NCBI GenBank assembly: GCA_030526935.1
Contig: JAUNBY010000067.1
Coordinates: 386-11,366 of the forward strand
Direction of reading: 5' to 3'
Source: Clostridia bacterium
Lineage (GTDB): Bacteria > Bacillota > Clostridia > Christensenellales > Aristaeellaceae
Length of the DNA: 10,981 bases
In this document: positions 1 through 7,110 of the stretch, in pieces
Numbering within the stretch: position 1 is the first letter of the stretch
Layout: every line of letters begins with the position of its first letter
Notes under the pieces: model-generated
What the model was told of the DNA's origin: nothing
The model's database searches: none
What the model saw: the letters and a program-made list of their open reading frames with translations, nothing else
Made by a program: the position numbers and the translations under genes

Positions 1-1592
1 ATGAGAGCTTCGTCCAAATCGATGCTGTTCATATCGGCCCATTTGTTTATCTGAACCATATGAGCCTCGTGATCCTCAAAGCCTTCACCGAAGTAGTCGT
101 GATCGCCGGCAAGCCCATAGACGGGAAGCATCACCGAATCGTTCACGCTGTCATAGCTGCCGGAGCCAAAGCCCGCAACATCCATTCCGCCTACGGGAGA
201 GATACCCGCAAACAGCTCGGGCATTACGTCGCCTATAGCGCAGGTCATCTGTCCGCCGTTGGAAGCGCCCGTGACATAGCGGCGCGTGGCGTCAACCGGG
301 TAATTTTCGCCCATAAAGTCAACGAGCGCGCGGATAAAGTTGGTGTCGTATTCGGTGTTCTTTCCGGTCCAGCGCGGGACGTTGTTCCCGGTATGGGGAT
401 ATGCCTGCACAAAGGCGCATATCAGGTTGCGGCTTTGCGCGACGCGCCACCATTCGGTATCGGTTGTAAAGGCGCGGGCTGTGGAAGAATAGCCATGTAT
501 GCATATTACCAGGGGAAGCTGTTCCGTCGCGTCGTATCCGGATGGCGCGTATACGTAGAACTGGCGCTCCAGCCCGTCCACCTCCATGGAATACTTCACC
601 ATTCCCACGTCCTCCGGTTCGAACGCCGCGCGCAGACTTCCGCCGGGATCGCCTACAAAGCGGCGCACACGAGAGAGAAATTTGTTCCAGATGTTGCCGT
701 TCAATTCGGCGTCGTATTCGAGGGCTCCCTCTATTTCGCTTATCCAGACCTCGGATATTGGTTGCTCGTTGTTTAACTGAGCGGTAGTGACTTTATTCGC
801 CTGGAAAACGGCGCCGTAGGAATTTGTCAGTTCCTCATCCACCACATCGTTGGCGGATTTCCAATAGTCCGCGACGGAGGGATTGGCGTCGTCATCACCG
901 CATCCAATAATCCATACGGGAACCGGTATTGAGTTGTTTAGCCAGCGTTCGCTGCCACCGGTGTAGATTCCAGTCTCAACATAAGGATAGCAGGGAGTAT
1001 TGCCTATAATATCCATGTACTCGTCAGTCACGGCGCTTCCGCCGATGGAGACCACGCCGCTGAACCGGGCGGGATAAGCCATCGCAAGCTCGTGAGCCAT
1101 CGTGCCGCCCTGGGCATAGCCCACAACGTACAGCGCGCGCTCGTTCCAGTCAACGAACAGCTTGCCGCCGACGTAAACCCTGAGGGCGTATTCGATGAAG
1201 GCCGTGTCTGTTGACGGCTCGTCGAGATTCCAGGTTCCGCCGGGCGCCGCGATATAAATGACGCATATTTCTTCGGCGTCCGCCACTTGATTCCACTGCG
1301 AGATTTCCGCCATCTGAGAAGCGGAGATTCCGTCCGGAGTCAGAACGACAAGCGTATCCACGCATGGATAGGAATCAGAAGGACTGTAGCAGACGAGTTC
1401 CCCGGAAACCGCAGGATCCTCCATGGTTATTGGCACACGGATAAGTCCATCCACCATGGGGCCGTAGGGGAGATCGGGATTGCCGTAGGTAACTTCGGGA
1501 TTGTATACGGGGATTTCTTCGGCGGATACAGCCGCCACGCCAGTCAATAGCATTGCAAGAACGATGAGAGCGGATGTGATGCGATGTAACAT
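1..1592 (-). CDS. Secreted tandem-domain esterase (CE1 / PHB-depolymerase-like), 3' end cut by window edge
   Basis: This gene is open from an ATG at 1592 to the left edge (530 codons, no stop seen), so it is partial. GGGG of an AAAGGGG box lies 8 bases before the ATG. Residues 1-24 form a Sec signal peptide ending VSA|EE. Two alpha/beta-hydrolase units follow. The first (about 60-290) has the strand-nucleophile-elbow pattern but reads GYAQGG at 158-163, with Ala160 where the catalytic serine should be. The second (about 335-530+) has an oxyanion-type IHGYS at 365-369, the nucleophile motif GASNGG (Ser444) and a probable catalytic Asp499 in GDHD; the histidine would lie beyond the window. The C-terminal unit resembles LpqC/PHB-depolymerase and CE1 acetyl-xylan or feruloyl esterases, so hydrolysis of an extracellular carbohydrate ester is likely but the substrate is unknown. 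It lies 43 bases after the sugar-binding protein gene, probably in the same operon, and is paralogous to the esterase at 7111-8889. Confidence 0.85.
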   Translation of the reverse strand, partial: MLHRITSALIVLAMLLTGVAAVSAEEIPVYNPEVTYGNPDLPYGPMVDGLIRVPITMEDPAVSGELVCYSPSDSYPCVDTLVVLTPDGISASQMAEISQWNQVADAEEICVIYIAAPGGTWNLDEPSTDTAFIEYALRVYVGGKLFVDWNERALYVVGYAQGGTMAHELAMAYPARFSGVVSIGGSAVTDEYMDIIGNTPCYPYVETGIYTGGSERWLNNSIPVPVWIIGCGDDDANPSVADYWKSANDVVDEELTNSYGAVFQANKVTTAQLNNEQPISEVWISEIEGALEYDAELNGNIWNKFLSRVRRFVGDPGGSLRAAFEPEDVGMVKYSMEVDGLERQFYVYAPSGYDATEQLPLVICIHGYSSTARAFTTDTEWWRVAQSRNLICAFVQAYPHTGNNVPRWTGKNTEYDTNFIRALVDFMGENYPVDATRRYVTGASNGGQMTCAIGDVMPELFAGISPVGGMDVAGFGSGSYDSVNDSVMLPVYGLAGDHDYFGEGFEDHEAHMVQINKWADMNSIDLDEAL

Positions 1593-1635
1593 TTTTGATA
1601 CCCCTTTCATTTTTCATTTATTATGTACTGCCTGA

Positions 1636-2544
1636 CTACTTCAGGTACTCCTGGCAGTTAGACGAGTCGATTATTACGGTATCGACCACTACGTTAACTT
1701 CGACATCTTCGCCTCGCAAAGCCTTAACTGCGGTTTCAACAGCTAGTTGTCCCATCAGCACGGGCTGCTGCGCCACGGTTCCGGCAAGGTCTCCGGATGC
1801 GATAAGGTCAACGGCGCTGGCGTTTCCGTCAAAGCCTATTATGGCTATTCCATCGATACCCGCCGCCTGAACAGCGTTAAGAGCTCCTATAGCGGTGTCA
1901 TCGTTGTGACAGAGCACGAGATTGATGCCGTCGGGGTAGGCGTTGAGAAGGTCTTCCATAACCTTGGTCGCGCCGTCGGTGGTATTGTTGCCCGATAGCA
2001 TGGCTACCGGGGTCAGGCCCGCTTCCCGCAAAGCGCGCTCGTAGCCGGCTTTACGCAGGTTCGAGGTATTGTCGCCCTCTTGTCCGTAGATTATAACAGC
2101 CTTAGTGTCGGGATTCAGCGACGCGCCGTATACGCCGCCGGTGTAAGCCGCCTGCTCGTTGGAAGTTCCGACAAAGGAAACTTTCTTCTCGTAGGCGCAG
2201 TCTGTATCGCAAAATACGACGACGCCTTCATAACCGGAGGACTCCAATACTCCAATGACCGCGTCGCCATCGAGCGGAGCGATTATTATGGCATCGGGAT
2301 TGCTCGCCAGCTGGGTCTCAAGCTGAGCTACCTGCTCGGCTATTTCAGTCTCGGCCGCAGCGCCCTGTACGTCGATTACCACGCCCTCGGTAACCGCAGC
2401 GTCGCACCCGCTGCTGACGCTTTGCCAGTATTCGCTTGAAAGCGTCTTCAGATTGATGGCGATCTCATAATCGTCCGCTGTCGCGGATGCTCCGAAGGAC
2501 AGGACAAACAGCAGGGTCAACAAAATTGATATCGTCTTTTTCAT
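1636..2544 (-). CDS. Secreted sugar-binding protein, ribose/xylose type (Peripla_BP_4)
   Basis: A 302-residue type I periplasmic-binding-protein fold, close to the usual RbsB length. I chose the ATG at 2544 over an upstream in-frame ATG at 2598: GGAGG sits 10 bases before it and a clean signal peptide (MKKTIS..., cleavage near ASA-TA, residues 19-22) begins there. The 2598 start would put 18 residues in front and lies just upstream of the predicted transcript start. Family hallmarks are the first pocket loop SEYWQ at 37-41, the PDAIIIAPLDG stretch at 83-93, CDTD at 112-115, HNDDTAIGA at 213-221 and GFDGN at 237-241. No lipobox cysteine is seen, so membrane attachment is not evident. No ABC ATPase or permease is in the window; the partner transporter, if any, lies elsewhere. 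It probably captures a free sugar released outside the cell. Its SEYWQ and its C-terminal DTxIIDxxNxxEYL pattern recur in the sensor protein at 5738-6745. Confidence 0.9.
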   Translation of the reverse strand: MKKTISILLTLLFVLSFGASATADDYEIAINLKTLSSEYWQSVSSGCDAAVTEGVVIDVQGAAAETEIAEQVAQLETQLASNPDAIIIAPLDGDAVIGVLESSGYEGVVVFCDTDCAYEKKVSFVGTSNEQAAYTGGVYGASLNPDTKAVIIYGQEGDNTSNLRKAGYERALREAGLTPVAMLSGNNTTDGATKVMEDLLNAYPDGINLVLCHNDDTAIGALNAVQAAGIDGIAIIGFDGNASAVDLIASGDLAGTVAQQPVLMGQLAVETAVKALRGEDVEVNVVVDTVIIDSSNCQEYLK

Positions 2545-2554
2545 AGGCTTTCTT

Positions 2555-2559
2555 CCTCC
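2555..2559 (-). promoter_or_regulatory. Ribosome binding site deciding the start of the sugar-binding protein
   Basis: GGAGG on the minus strand, 10 bases before the ATG at 2544. It supports the shorter reading frame rather than the in-frame ATG at 2598, which has no comparable site. Confidence 0.75.
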
Positions 2560-2602
2560 ATAATGTAATATTTCGCGGCAAATACACCGCAACCACATTT
2601 TG

Positions 2603-2632
2603 ATAATACAACACTTTGTGGCGAAAAGGCAA
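2603..2632 (-). promoter_or_regulatory. Predicted sigma-A promoter of the sugar-binding protein/esterase operon
   Basis: Minus-strand -35 TTGCCT (2632-2627), 18-base spacer, -10 TATTAT (2608-2603). Transcription would begin near 2596, giving a leader of about 50 bases. The weak -35 and the octamer AATTGCCT around it match the promoter of the plus-strand esterase operon, which suggests activator dependence. Not experimentally shown. Confidence 0.6.
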
Positions 2633-2656
2633 TTGCATGATATATCTGTTATTATA

Positions 2657-2703
2657 TTTTTTTGCGCTCTTTGCGGATATGATCAGGCGTTATATGGTTT
2701 GCG
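2657..2703 (-). promoter_or_regulatory. Candidate activator site upstream of the sugar-binding protein promoter (CGCAAA repeats)
   Basis: Three copies of CGCAAA on the minus strand begin at 2703, 2675 and 2666. The last is part of CGCAAAAAAA (2666-2657), which starts 34 bases upstream of the -35. The upstream esterase promoter has CGCAAATTAA at exactly the same distance. No good second half-site is seen 21 bases downstream here. A binding site for the YesN-type regulator encoded next door is an inference. Confidence 0.4.
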
Positions 2704-2731
2704 ATGTCTTTTTTTTAAATGTAATAAGAAT

Positions 2732-4273
2732 TCATGCCTTACCTTTTTCCTTCGATATCTGCTTTTTAAGCTGATTGATCGTTTTGCCGGTTCTTTGGCG
2801 CACGACGCGGCAAAAATAGGTATGGCTGTTGTAGCCGAGCATTTGTGCAAGCTCGCGTATGGAATAATTCCTTTGGCGCAATAACTCCATGAGCTTTTGC
2901 ATACGCATGTTTTGCAAATAATCCACAAAACCTATTCCGAGATTCTCCTTGAACTGATGACTCAGGTACGACGCGCTGACGCCCGCGTATTCAGCCACCT
3001 CTATCAGGGACAAATCAGCCTGATAATGATTCATGATATAGTTGCAGGCGCGACTGAGCGCTATCTGAGGGACTCTTTGGGACTGCCTGAAGTACTCGTA
3101 AAGTATCTGCTGCGCACTATCGTCCACCCAGTCGTCTATTTGTTCCTTCTCAAGCTCTCGCGGCCAATTTTGGAACGATATCGAATTGCCGCTTTCCGCG
3201 CCGTCCGGCAGAGCGGATCGCAAAGAAAGTATCACAGCCGCGCCTCTGGCGAAACGGGCGGATATATCCTCATTCTCTTTCGAGAGTACGTCGAGCCATT
3301 GTATCCAGAATTGGCGCTGCTCGCATTTCTCCGCCATATCTATCGCCTCATCTCGGGACAATAGGTTTTCCCTGACCAAATCTTGCTCGAGAAGCATTTC
3401 CTCGACGGTTCTGCTGGTCAGGCTTTCCCGCATTGCGTCTATCGCGCCTTTGCTCCCCTTTATGCCACGCGCAAAGACTCGTGTTGCGGTTTGTAAATAT
3501 ATACCATGGTTTTTTAGTACCGAGATGAGCATCCTCCCCGCCGCGTGAGCGGCGCGCAGATATAAAGTTCCATCGTCGATCGGAACGGATGAGTGATGGT
3601 ATATGGCCCAGCAACCTTCCGCGTCGTCAAGGCGAAGCTGTCTGAAGCCGTCGGGCGACTCACGTTGAATGGTTTCGGCTATAAGCTTAAAGGATTGGCG
3701 GATATGCCCTTTGTTCATCCGCAGCAAAACGCGCGTTTCGCTGGATGCCGACAGCATCACGATGGCCGCGGACGCGATGTTGTTTTCGATGTAATTCAAA
3801 GCGTCCTTATGTGATTCGTCGACATTTCCCATTATATATTCCGAGATCAAATATCCGTACAATTCATCCGTCATCAGTCTGTCGATTGTATTGGATGAAT
3901 TAGTAATCTTTTCGATAAAACCCTCGATTGTCGCGATGAACTGGGCGTGTTTTACGGGCTTGAGCAAAAAAGCGTCGGCGCCATAGTTGAGCGCATCCTG
4001 GGCGTAGGTAAAATAGTCGTATGCGGTGTGTATCATTATCTTTCCCGCATAGCCTTCTTCTCTCAACAGCTTTACGACCTGTATGCCGTTGAGTCCGGGC
4101 ATGTTGATGTCGAGAATCATTATATCGGGACGTTCGGCCAACGCGCGTTCTAAAGACTGATCGCCGTTTACGCAGTCGTCCAACAGCCGTATTCCGGCAA
4201 AGCTTTCGCAAATCAGCCGCCTGAGCGCCTCGCGGTCAATGAGCTCATCCTCACAGATCATGGCGGTAAGCAT
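2732..4273 (-). CDS. yesN-like: YesN-type response regulator (receiver + AraC-type DNA-binding domain)
   Basis: A 513-residue transcription factor. Residues 1-120 are a CheY-like receiver with acidic pair E8/D9, phospho-acceptor Asp55 (LDINMPG), Thr83 (HTAYD) and Lys105 (LLKPVK), so all switch residues are present. Residues 120-400 are a long linker region typical of YesN proteins, with no catalytic motif I can name. Residues 405-505 are an AraC/XylS domain with two helix-turn-helices, at about 422-446 (VAEYAGVSASYLSHQFKE) and 471-496 (LAQMLGYNSHTYFCRVVRQR). The ATG at 4273 has a strong AGGAGGT 5 bases upstream that overlaps the kinase stop codon, so translation is probably coupled to the kinase gene. 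Its partner is the kinase at 4284-5741. Likely targets are the two promoters sharing the CGCAAA/TTGCCT arrangement. Regulators of this type usually activate sugar uptake or glycan-degrading genes. Confidence 0.93.
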   Translation of the reverse strand: MLTAMICEDELIDREALRRLICESFAGIRLLDDCVNGDQSLERALAERPDIMILDINMPGLNGIQVVKLLREEGYAGKIMIHTAYDYFTYAQDALNYGADAFLLKPVKHAQFIATIEGFIEKITNSSNTIDRLMTDELYGYLISEYIMGNVDESHKDALNYIENNIASAAIVMLSASSETRVLLRMNKGHIRQSFKLIAETIQRESPDGFRQLRLDDAEGCWAIYHHSSVPIDDGTLYLRAAHAAGRMLISVLKNHGIYLQTATRVFARGIKGSKGAIDAMRESLTSRTVEEMLLEQDLVRENLLSRDEAIDMAEKCEQRQFWIQWLDVLSKENEDISARFARGAAVILSLRSALPDGAESGNSISFQNWPRELEKEQIDDWVDDSAQQILYEYFRQSQRVPQIALSRACNYIMNHYQADLSLIEVAEYAGVSASYLSHQFKENLGIGFVDYLQNMRMQKLMELLRQRNYSIRELAQMLGYNSHTYFCRVVRQRTGKTINQLKKQISKEKGKA

Positions 4274-4278
4274 ATCGC

Positions 4279-4285
4279 ACCTCCT
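4279..4285 (-). promoter_or_regulatory. Ribosome binding site of the response regulator, overlapping the kinase stop codon
   Basis: AGGAGGT on the minus strand, 5 bases before the ATG at 4273. Its first bases lie within the TAG stop (4286-4284) of the kinase gene. This supports start at Met1 rather than the in-frame Met5 and implies coupled translation. Confidence 0.75.
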
Positions 4286-5741
4286 ATGAAAGTTTTATCG
4301 GAATATCTATGGTAATGCTTGTCAGTTCGTAGGGGACGCTTTCGATATTGATTTCAACGTCTCCCTGAAAAAACAACTTCAGGCGGGCGGCTACATTTTT
4401 AAGGCCAATCGTGGCGGTATCTTCAAAGACGTCAACCTCATCGAGCATATCCCGCACGCTATTAAGCCTTTGCGGGGTAAAGCCGCTCCCATTGTCCTCA
4501 ACCATGAGGCACATTCGCTGTTGATCGCGACGGGTCAGAACTCGTATAAAGTGGTTTGAGCCGTGAACGCTGTGCTTATAAGAGTTTTCCACAAGAGGTT
4601 GCAGCACCATGGCGGGCAACCTGGCTGTGAGTATCGACGGGTCATCCGCCTGTATCTCGCACGTCACGTTGCCTCCGAAGCGCTTTTGCTGAATGAAGAA
4701 ATAATTGCGTATATTGTCTATCTCGTCCTGCAGCGTGGTATGTTTATTCATACATCCAAGGCTGTACCTTAGCATATCCGAAAGCACTTCAGTTATTTCG
4801 CCCGTCTCTGGGGCGCGTTCCAGATAGGCCATCTGGCGCAGGAGGTTCATGCTGTTAAACAGAAAGTGGGGGTTTATTTCTGATTGAAGTATCATCAACT
4901 CGCTTTTCTTAAGCATATTTTGCGCGTTTAACGATTGAATGCGCTCTTCCTGAAGGCGTCGCACGAGTTCGGCCTTTTCCTTTATGAGTTCCATATGAGC
5001 CTGTATGCGGTCGGCCATATCGGAAAAGGCGCATGACAGGTAGCCTATTTCATCGTTATTTTCCGCGGTGGGAAGTATGGACGGGTCGAACCGCTCCCAT
5101 GAAATATCCCTTGCCGCAAGCACAAGCTGATCCAGGGGCTTTACTATCTTCTCCGACCAGCGGTTTGTTACGACGAGGCACAGCAATACGCCCGAGAGTA
5201 TAATCGCAATATATCCGGTCAAATTGTGCGCGATGATATTTTCGATTTCCTTGTTCTGCTCCAGAATGCTATTGTGGATTGAGCTGTTGACAGAGGAATA
5301 TTGAAGCTCTATAAGCTCGAGCACCCGCAGTATTTGAGGCGCGTTTAAGCTGAAACCCTCGTCCGTATTCAGGGATTCTATCTCTAATTGCATATTGCAC
5401 AGCGAGTCGGTGCTATACCATAAATTTTCAATCACCCGTACCGGAAAAGCCGCGAGCATCTTGTCGGCGCAATCCATCATTTCTCTTAAATGGACGCCGA
5501 CTTCTTCCGGCAAATCGGAAATATCCAGCGTGTAATTCAAAAGGTAGTCTATTCTTATCGCCGCGTTTTGATAATTTCCAAACAGAGTTTGGTTTTCAAG
5601 CATAACCGACATATTTGTTTCAAATCGGCTGAATCTAAGCGCTACGCTAAAGCATATAATCGCCATAGTCAACACGCATATCAAAAACGCGAAAAACATT
5701 TTATGACGAAGGCGCATGTTTTTAAACACGTATTTTTTCAC
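4284..5741 (-). CDS. yesM-like: YesM/LytS-type sensor histidine kinase
   Basis: A 485-residue membrane kinase. Order: TM1 about 15-37, extracytoplasmic sensor region 38-173, TM2 174-193, HAMP about 194-248, coiled-coil-like segment about 250-285, His_kinase dimerization segment with phospho-acceptor His292 in INPHFLFN, and a GHKL ATPase domain with N-box LVENSYKH (Asn386), DNGSGF (416-421) and GLKNVAARL (446-454). It should phosphorylate the adjacent response regulator. The start is GTG at 5741, overlapping the TGA of the upstream sugar-binding protein by 4 bases (GTGA), with GAGGTG 5 bases before it. The next in-frame ATG (residue 9) lacks a ribosome binding site and would shorten the basic segment before TM1. 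The roughly 136-residue outer region has no recognised small-molecule domain, which fits a kinase that receives its signal from the sugar-binding protein encoded just before it. Confidence 0.93.
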   Translation of the reverse strand: MKKYVFKNMRLRHKMFFAFLICVLTMAIICFSVALRFSRFETNMSVMLENQTLFGNYQNAAIRIDYLLNYTLDISDLPEEVGVHLREMMDCADKMLAAFPVRVIENLWYSTDSLCNMQLEIESLNTDEGFSLNAPQILRVLELIELQYSSVNSSIHNSILEQNKEIENIIAHNLTGYIAIILSGVLLCLVVTNRWSEKIVKPLDQLVLAARDISWERFDPSILPTAENNDEIGYLSCAFSDMADRIQAHMELIKEKAELVRRLQEERIQSLNAQNMLKKSELMILQSEINPHFLFNSMNLLRQMAYLERAPETGEITEVLSDMLRYSLGCMNKHTTLQDEIDNIRNYFFIQQKRFGGNVTCEIQADDPSILTARLPAMVLQPLVENSYKHSVHGSNHFIRVLTRRDQQRMCLMVEDNGSGFTPQRLNSVRDMLDEVDVFEDTATIGLKNVAARLKLFFQGDVEINIESVPYELTSITIDIPIKLS

Positions 5742-6745
5742 GACTGCACCTCATCCGCGAGATATTCACGCACATTGGCTTTGTCTATAATATATGTATC
5801 TGTGTAGACGACGGCGTCGGCGGGCGGTTCGCCCCCGCTGTTCAGGTAATCGCACAGCAGCTTGACCGCCTGACGTCCCATTTCGAACGGATTTTGCACG
5901 ATTGTAAAGTCGATAATTCCGGAATCTATTGCGTGCAATATGGCGCTATAATCGTCTATACAGGCGATGTGAACGGAATTATCCGGATAAAGCTGCGACG
6001 CTATGCGCGCGATTCGCACAGACGCAGTTGTTCCGGGGCAGAAAATCGCGGCGACGTCTCGCGACTCAAGAATCGCGCGCGTATAATTCTGATAGTCCCC
6101 TATTTGCGACGAAGGTTGCTCTACCACGAGGCGATTGTCTGTCTCGGCCTGTATACGACAGATGAAGCCTTGTGCCCTTTCAATAAACTGGGGAGTGGCA
6201 TAGCTCGGATAAACGACGTGTATCTCGCCTGACCTGTCAAGGCGTTGCAGGAGGATCTCCGCCGCCCGCTCGCCCATCGCGTAATTGTCGCTTCCAATAT
6301 AGGCGATGCGCATTGACGATGGAATGTCTCCGTCGATGCACACGGTTGGAATGCCTTTTTGAAATGCCGCGTCTATTTTATCCACAAGTACTTGCGGGTC
6401 AAAACCCACGCACATTATGCCGTCCACTTGAGCGAGCATGGCGGAATCGTATAAGTCGGCCATAGAACTATACGGGCTTCCATGCTCCAACGACATGAGG
6501 CTTATCGACGCGCCGTTATCCGCCGCCGCAGCCTGGACTCCTTCCACACACTTTTGCCAATACTCGGAAACGGTATTAGGAGATATGGAGTCTCCGTTGA
6601 CAAATGTAAGTCGAGGCGATGAAAGCCCGTCTGTGGCGGATGATTCGCCCGAACCCAAAAGCGTCAGTTCCGTCACGCCGAATATCATCAGCGCTATCGC
6701 GAGCGAAAGCGCCGTGATGGAACCTGTTCTCCTTCTTTTCTTCAA
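5738..6745 (-). CDS. Membrane-anchored sugar-binding sensor protein (XylFII-like), TTG start
   Basis: A 335-residue type I periplasmic-binding-protein fold. Residues 1-6 are strongly basic (MKKRRR) and about 10-30 are hydrophobic with no convincing cleavage site, so an uncleaved anchor is likely. The ligand domain runs from about 44 to 330, with SEYWQ (60-64), CVGFDP (112-117), CIDGD (136-140), ACIDDYSA (261-268) and the ending DTYIIDKANVREYL (316-329). The start is TTG at 6745 with AAGGAG 9 bases upstream. As first gene of the operon with the kinase and regulator, it matches the XylFII-LytS-YesN arrangement known from clostridia, in which the binding protein activates the kinase on sugar binding rather than feeding a transporter. 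Its ligand may be the same as that of the soluble paralogue at 1636-2544, because the pocket loop and C-terminus agree. A transport role cannot be excluded from sequence alone. Confidence 0.88.
   Translation of the reverse strand: MKKRRRTGSITALSLAIALMIFGVTELTLLGSGESSATDGLSSPRLTFVNGDSISPNTVSEYWQKCVEGVQAAAADNGASISLMSLEHGSPYSSMADLYDSAMLAQVDGIMCVGFDPQVLVDKIDAAFQKGIPTVCIDGDIPSSMRIAYIGSDNYAMGERAAEILLQRLDRSGEIHVVYPSYATPQFIERAQGFICRIQAETDNRLVVEQPSSQIGDYQNYTRAILESRDVAAIFCPGTTASVRIARIASQLYPDNSVHIACIDDYSAILHAIDSGIIDFTIVQNPFEMGRQAVKLLCDYLNSGGEPPADAVVYTDTYIIDKANVREYLADEVQS
5747..5752 (-). promoter_or_regulatory. Ribosome binding site deciding a GTG start for the kinase
   Basis: GAGGTG on the minus strand, 5 bases before GTG at 5741 and inside the end of the preceding coding region. 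Together with the GTGA stop/start overlap it supports a coupled GTG start. Confidence 0.7.
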
Positions 6746-6754
6746 TTCGCACCG

Positions 6755-6760
6755 CTCCTT
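6755..6760 (-). promoter_or_regulatory. Ribosome binding site supporting the TTG start of the sensor protein
   Basis: AAGGAG on the minus strand, 9 bases before TTG at 6745. No in-frame ATG near the basic N-terminus competes. Confidence 0.65.
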
Positions 6761-6795
6761 ATCCAGGGCGCGTCAACACGCAGTGATTTACATTT

Positions 6796-6825
6796 ATTAT
6801 AACATATATTGACGAGCATTTTCAA
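6796..6825 (-). promoter_or_regulatory. Predicted sigma-A promoter of the sensor operon
   Basis: Minus-strand -35 TTGAAA (6825-6820), 18-base spacer, perfect -10 TATAAT (6801-6796) preceded by TGT, an extended -10. Transcription would begin near 6789, giving a leader of about 44 bases. The near-consensus elements, and the lack of the CGCAAA site 34 bases upstream, suggest basal expression rather than activation. Confidence 0.65.
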
Positions 6826-7048
6826 TCGCTCCCCGCGTTGCCGCGCGGTGTAGATATCGGCTGATTTTGTCTGGATTTCATCATTATCTGTAAAAAAGCG
6901 CCTCCAAAAGCAAAAAAGTATAATTTTCGGCTTGAAAAGGCGAGGTGCACAATAATCGACTATTTCAATATATTTCTGAAGCGCGGCAAATATCAGCGAT
7001 TTTCCATATCGTTGCGCAAATTAATGCAATCGGGTCGCGAATTTAGAA
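6826..7048. other. Intergenic control region between divergent operons
   Basis: This stretch lies between the sensor operon promoter and the esterase operon promoter. It holds a short GC-rich inverted repeat (CCGCG at 6833-6837, CGCGG at 6844-6848), AT-rich runs around 6890-6930 and 6955-6980, and the candidate activator half-sites at 7015-7045. No open reading frame with a ribosome binding site is seen. The length is more than two bare promoters need, so further regulator sites are possible. Confidence 0.5.
7015..7045 (+). promoter_or_regulatory. Candidate AraC-type operator: direct repeat spaced 21 bases
   Basis: CGCAAATTAA at 7015-7024 and CGCGAATTTA at 7036-7045 agree at 8 of 10 positions and begin 21 bases apart, two helical turns on the same face. 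The second copy ends 3 bases before the -35 at 7049, the position from which AraC-family activators contact RNA polymerase. The first copy resembles CGCAAAAAAA upstream of the sugar-binding protein promoter, also 34 bases before its -35. Assignment to the YesN-type regulator is inference. Confidence 0.5.
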
Positions 7049-7077
7049 TTGCCTATACCTCCTGAGTATCCTATAAT
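7049..7077 (+). promoter_or_regulatory. Predicted sigma-A promoter of the esterase/metallo-hydrolase operon
   Basis: -35 TTGCCT (7049-7054), 17-base spacer, perfect -10 TATAAT (7072-7077). Transcription would begin near 7084. AAAGGAGG at 7093-7100 lies 10 bases before the ATG at 7111. The non-consensus -35, shared with the sugar-binding protein promoter, is consistent with need for an activator. Confidence 0.7.
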
Positions 7078-7110
7078 GAAAACATAATTAATAAAGGAGG
7101 ATATTTATTT

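Noticed and set aside
60..776. Long plus-strand open frame (238 codons)
   Set aside because: It is antisense to the partial esterase, whose minus-strand frame shows a signal peptide and hydrolase motifs. The plus frame has no ribosome binding site and no recognisable domain.
1593..1635. Possible separate promoter or terminator between the sugar-binding protein and the left esterase
   Set aside because: The 43-base gap has no stem followed by a T run and no paired -35/-10 elements; only the ribosome binding site AAAGGGG is clear.
2080..2439. Plus-strand open frame of 119 codons opposite the soluble sugar-binding protein
   Set aside because: It is a shadow of a well-supported sugar-binding protein frame, with no ribosome binding site and no domain character.
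6891..6949. Possible long hairpin or riboswitch-like fold (GCGCCTC with GAGGTGC)
   Set aside because: The arms are about 35 bases apart, pair only with a G-U and lie upstream of both predicted transcript starts, so they would not be in either leader RNA.
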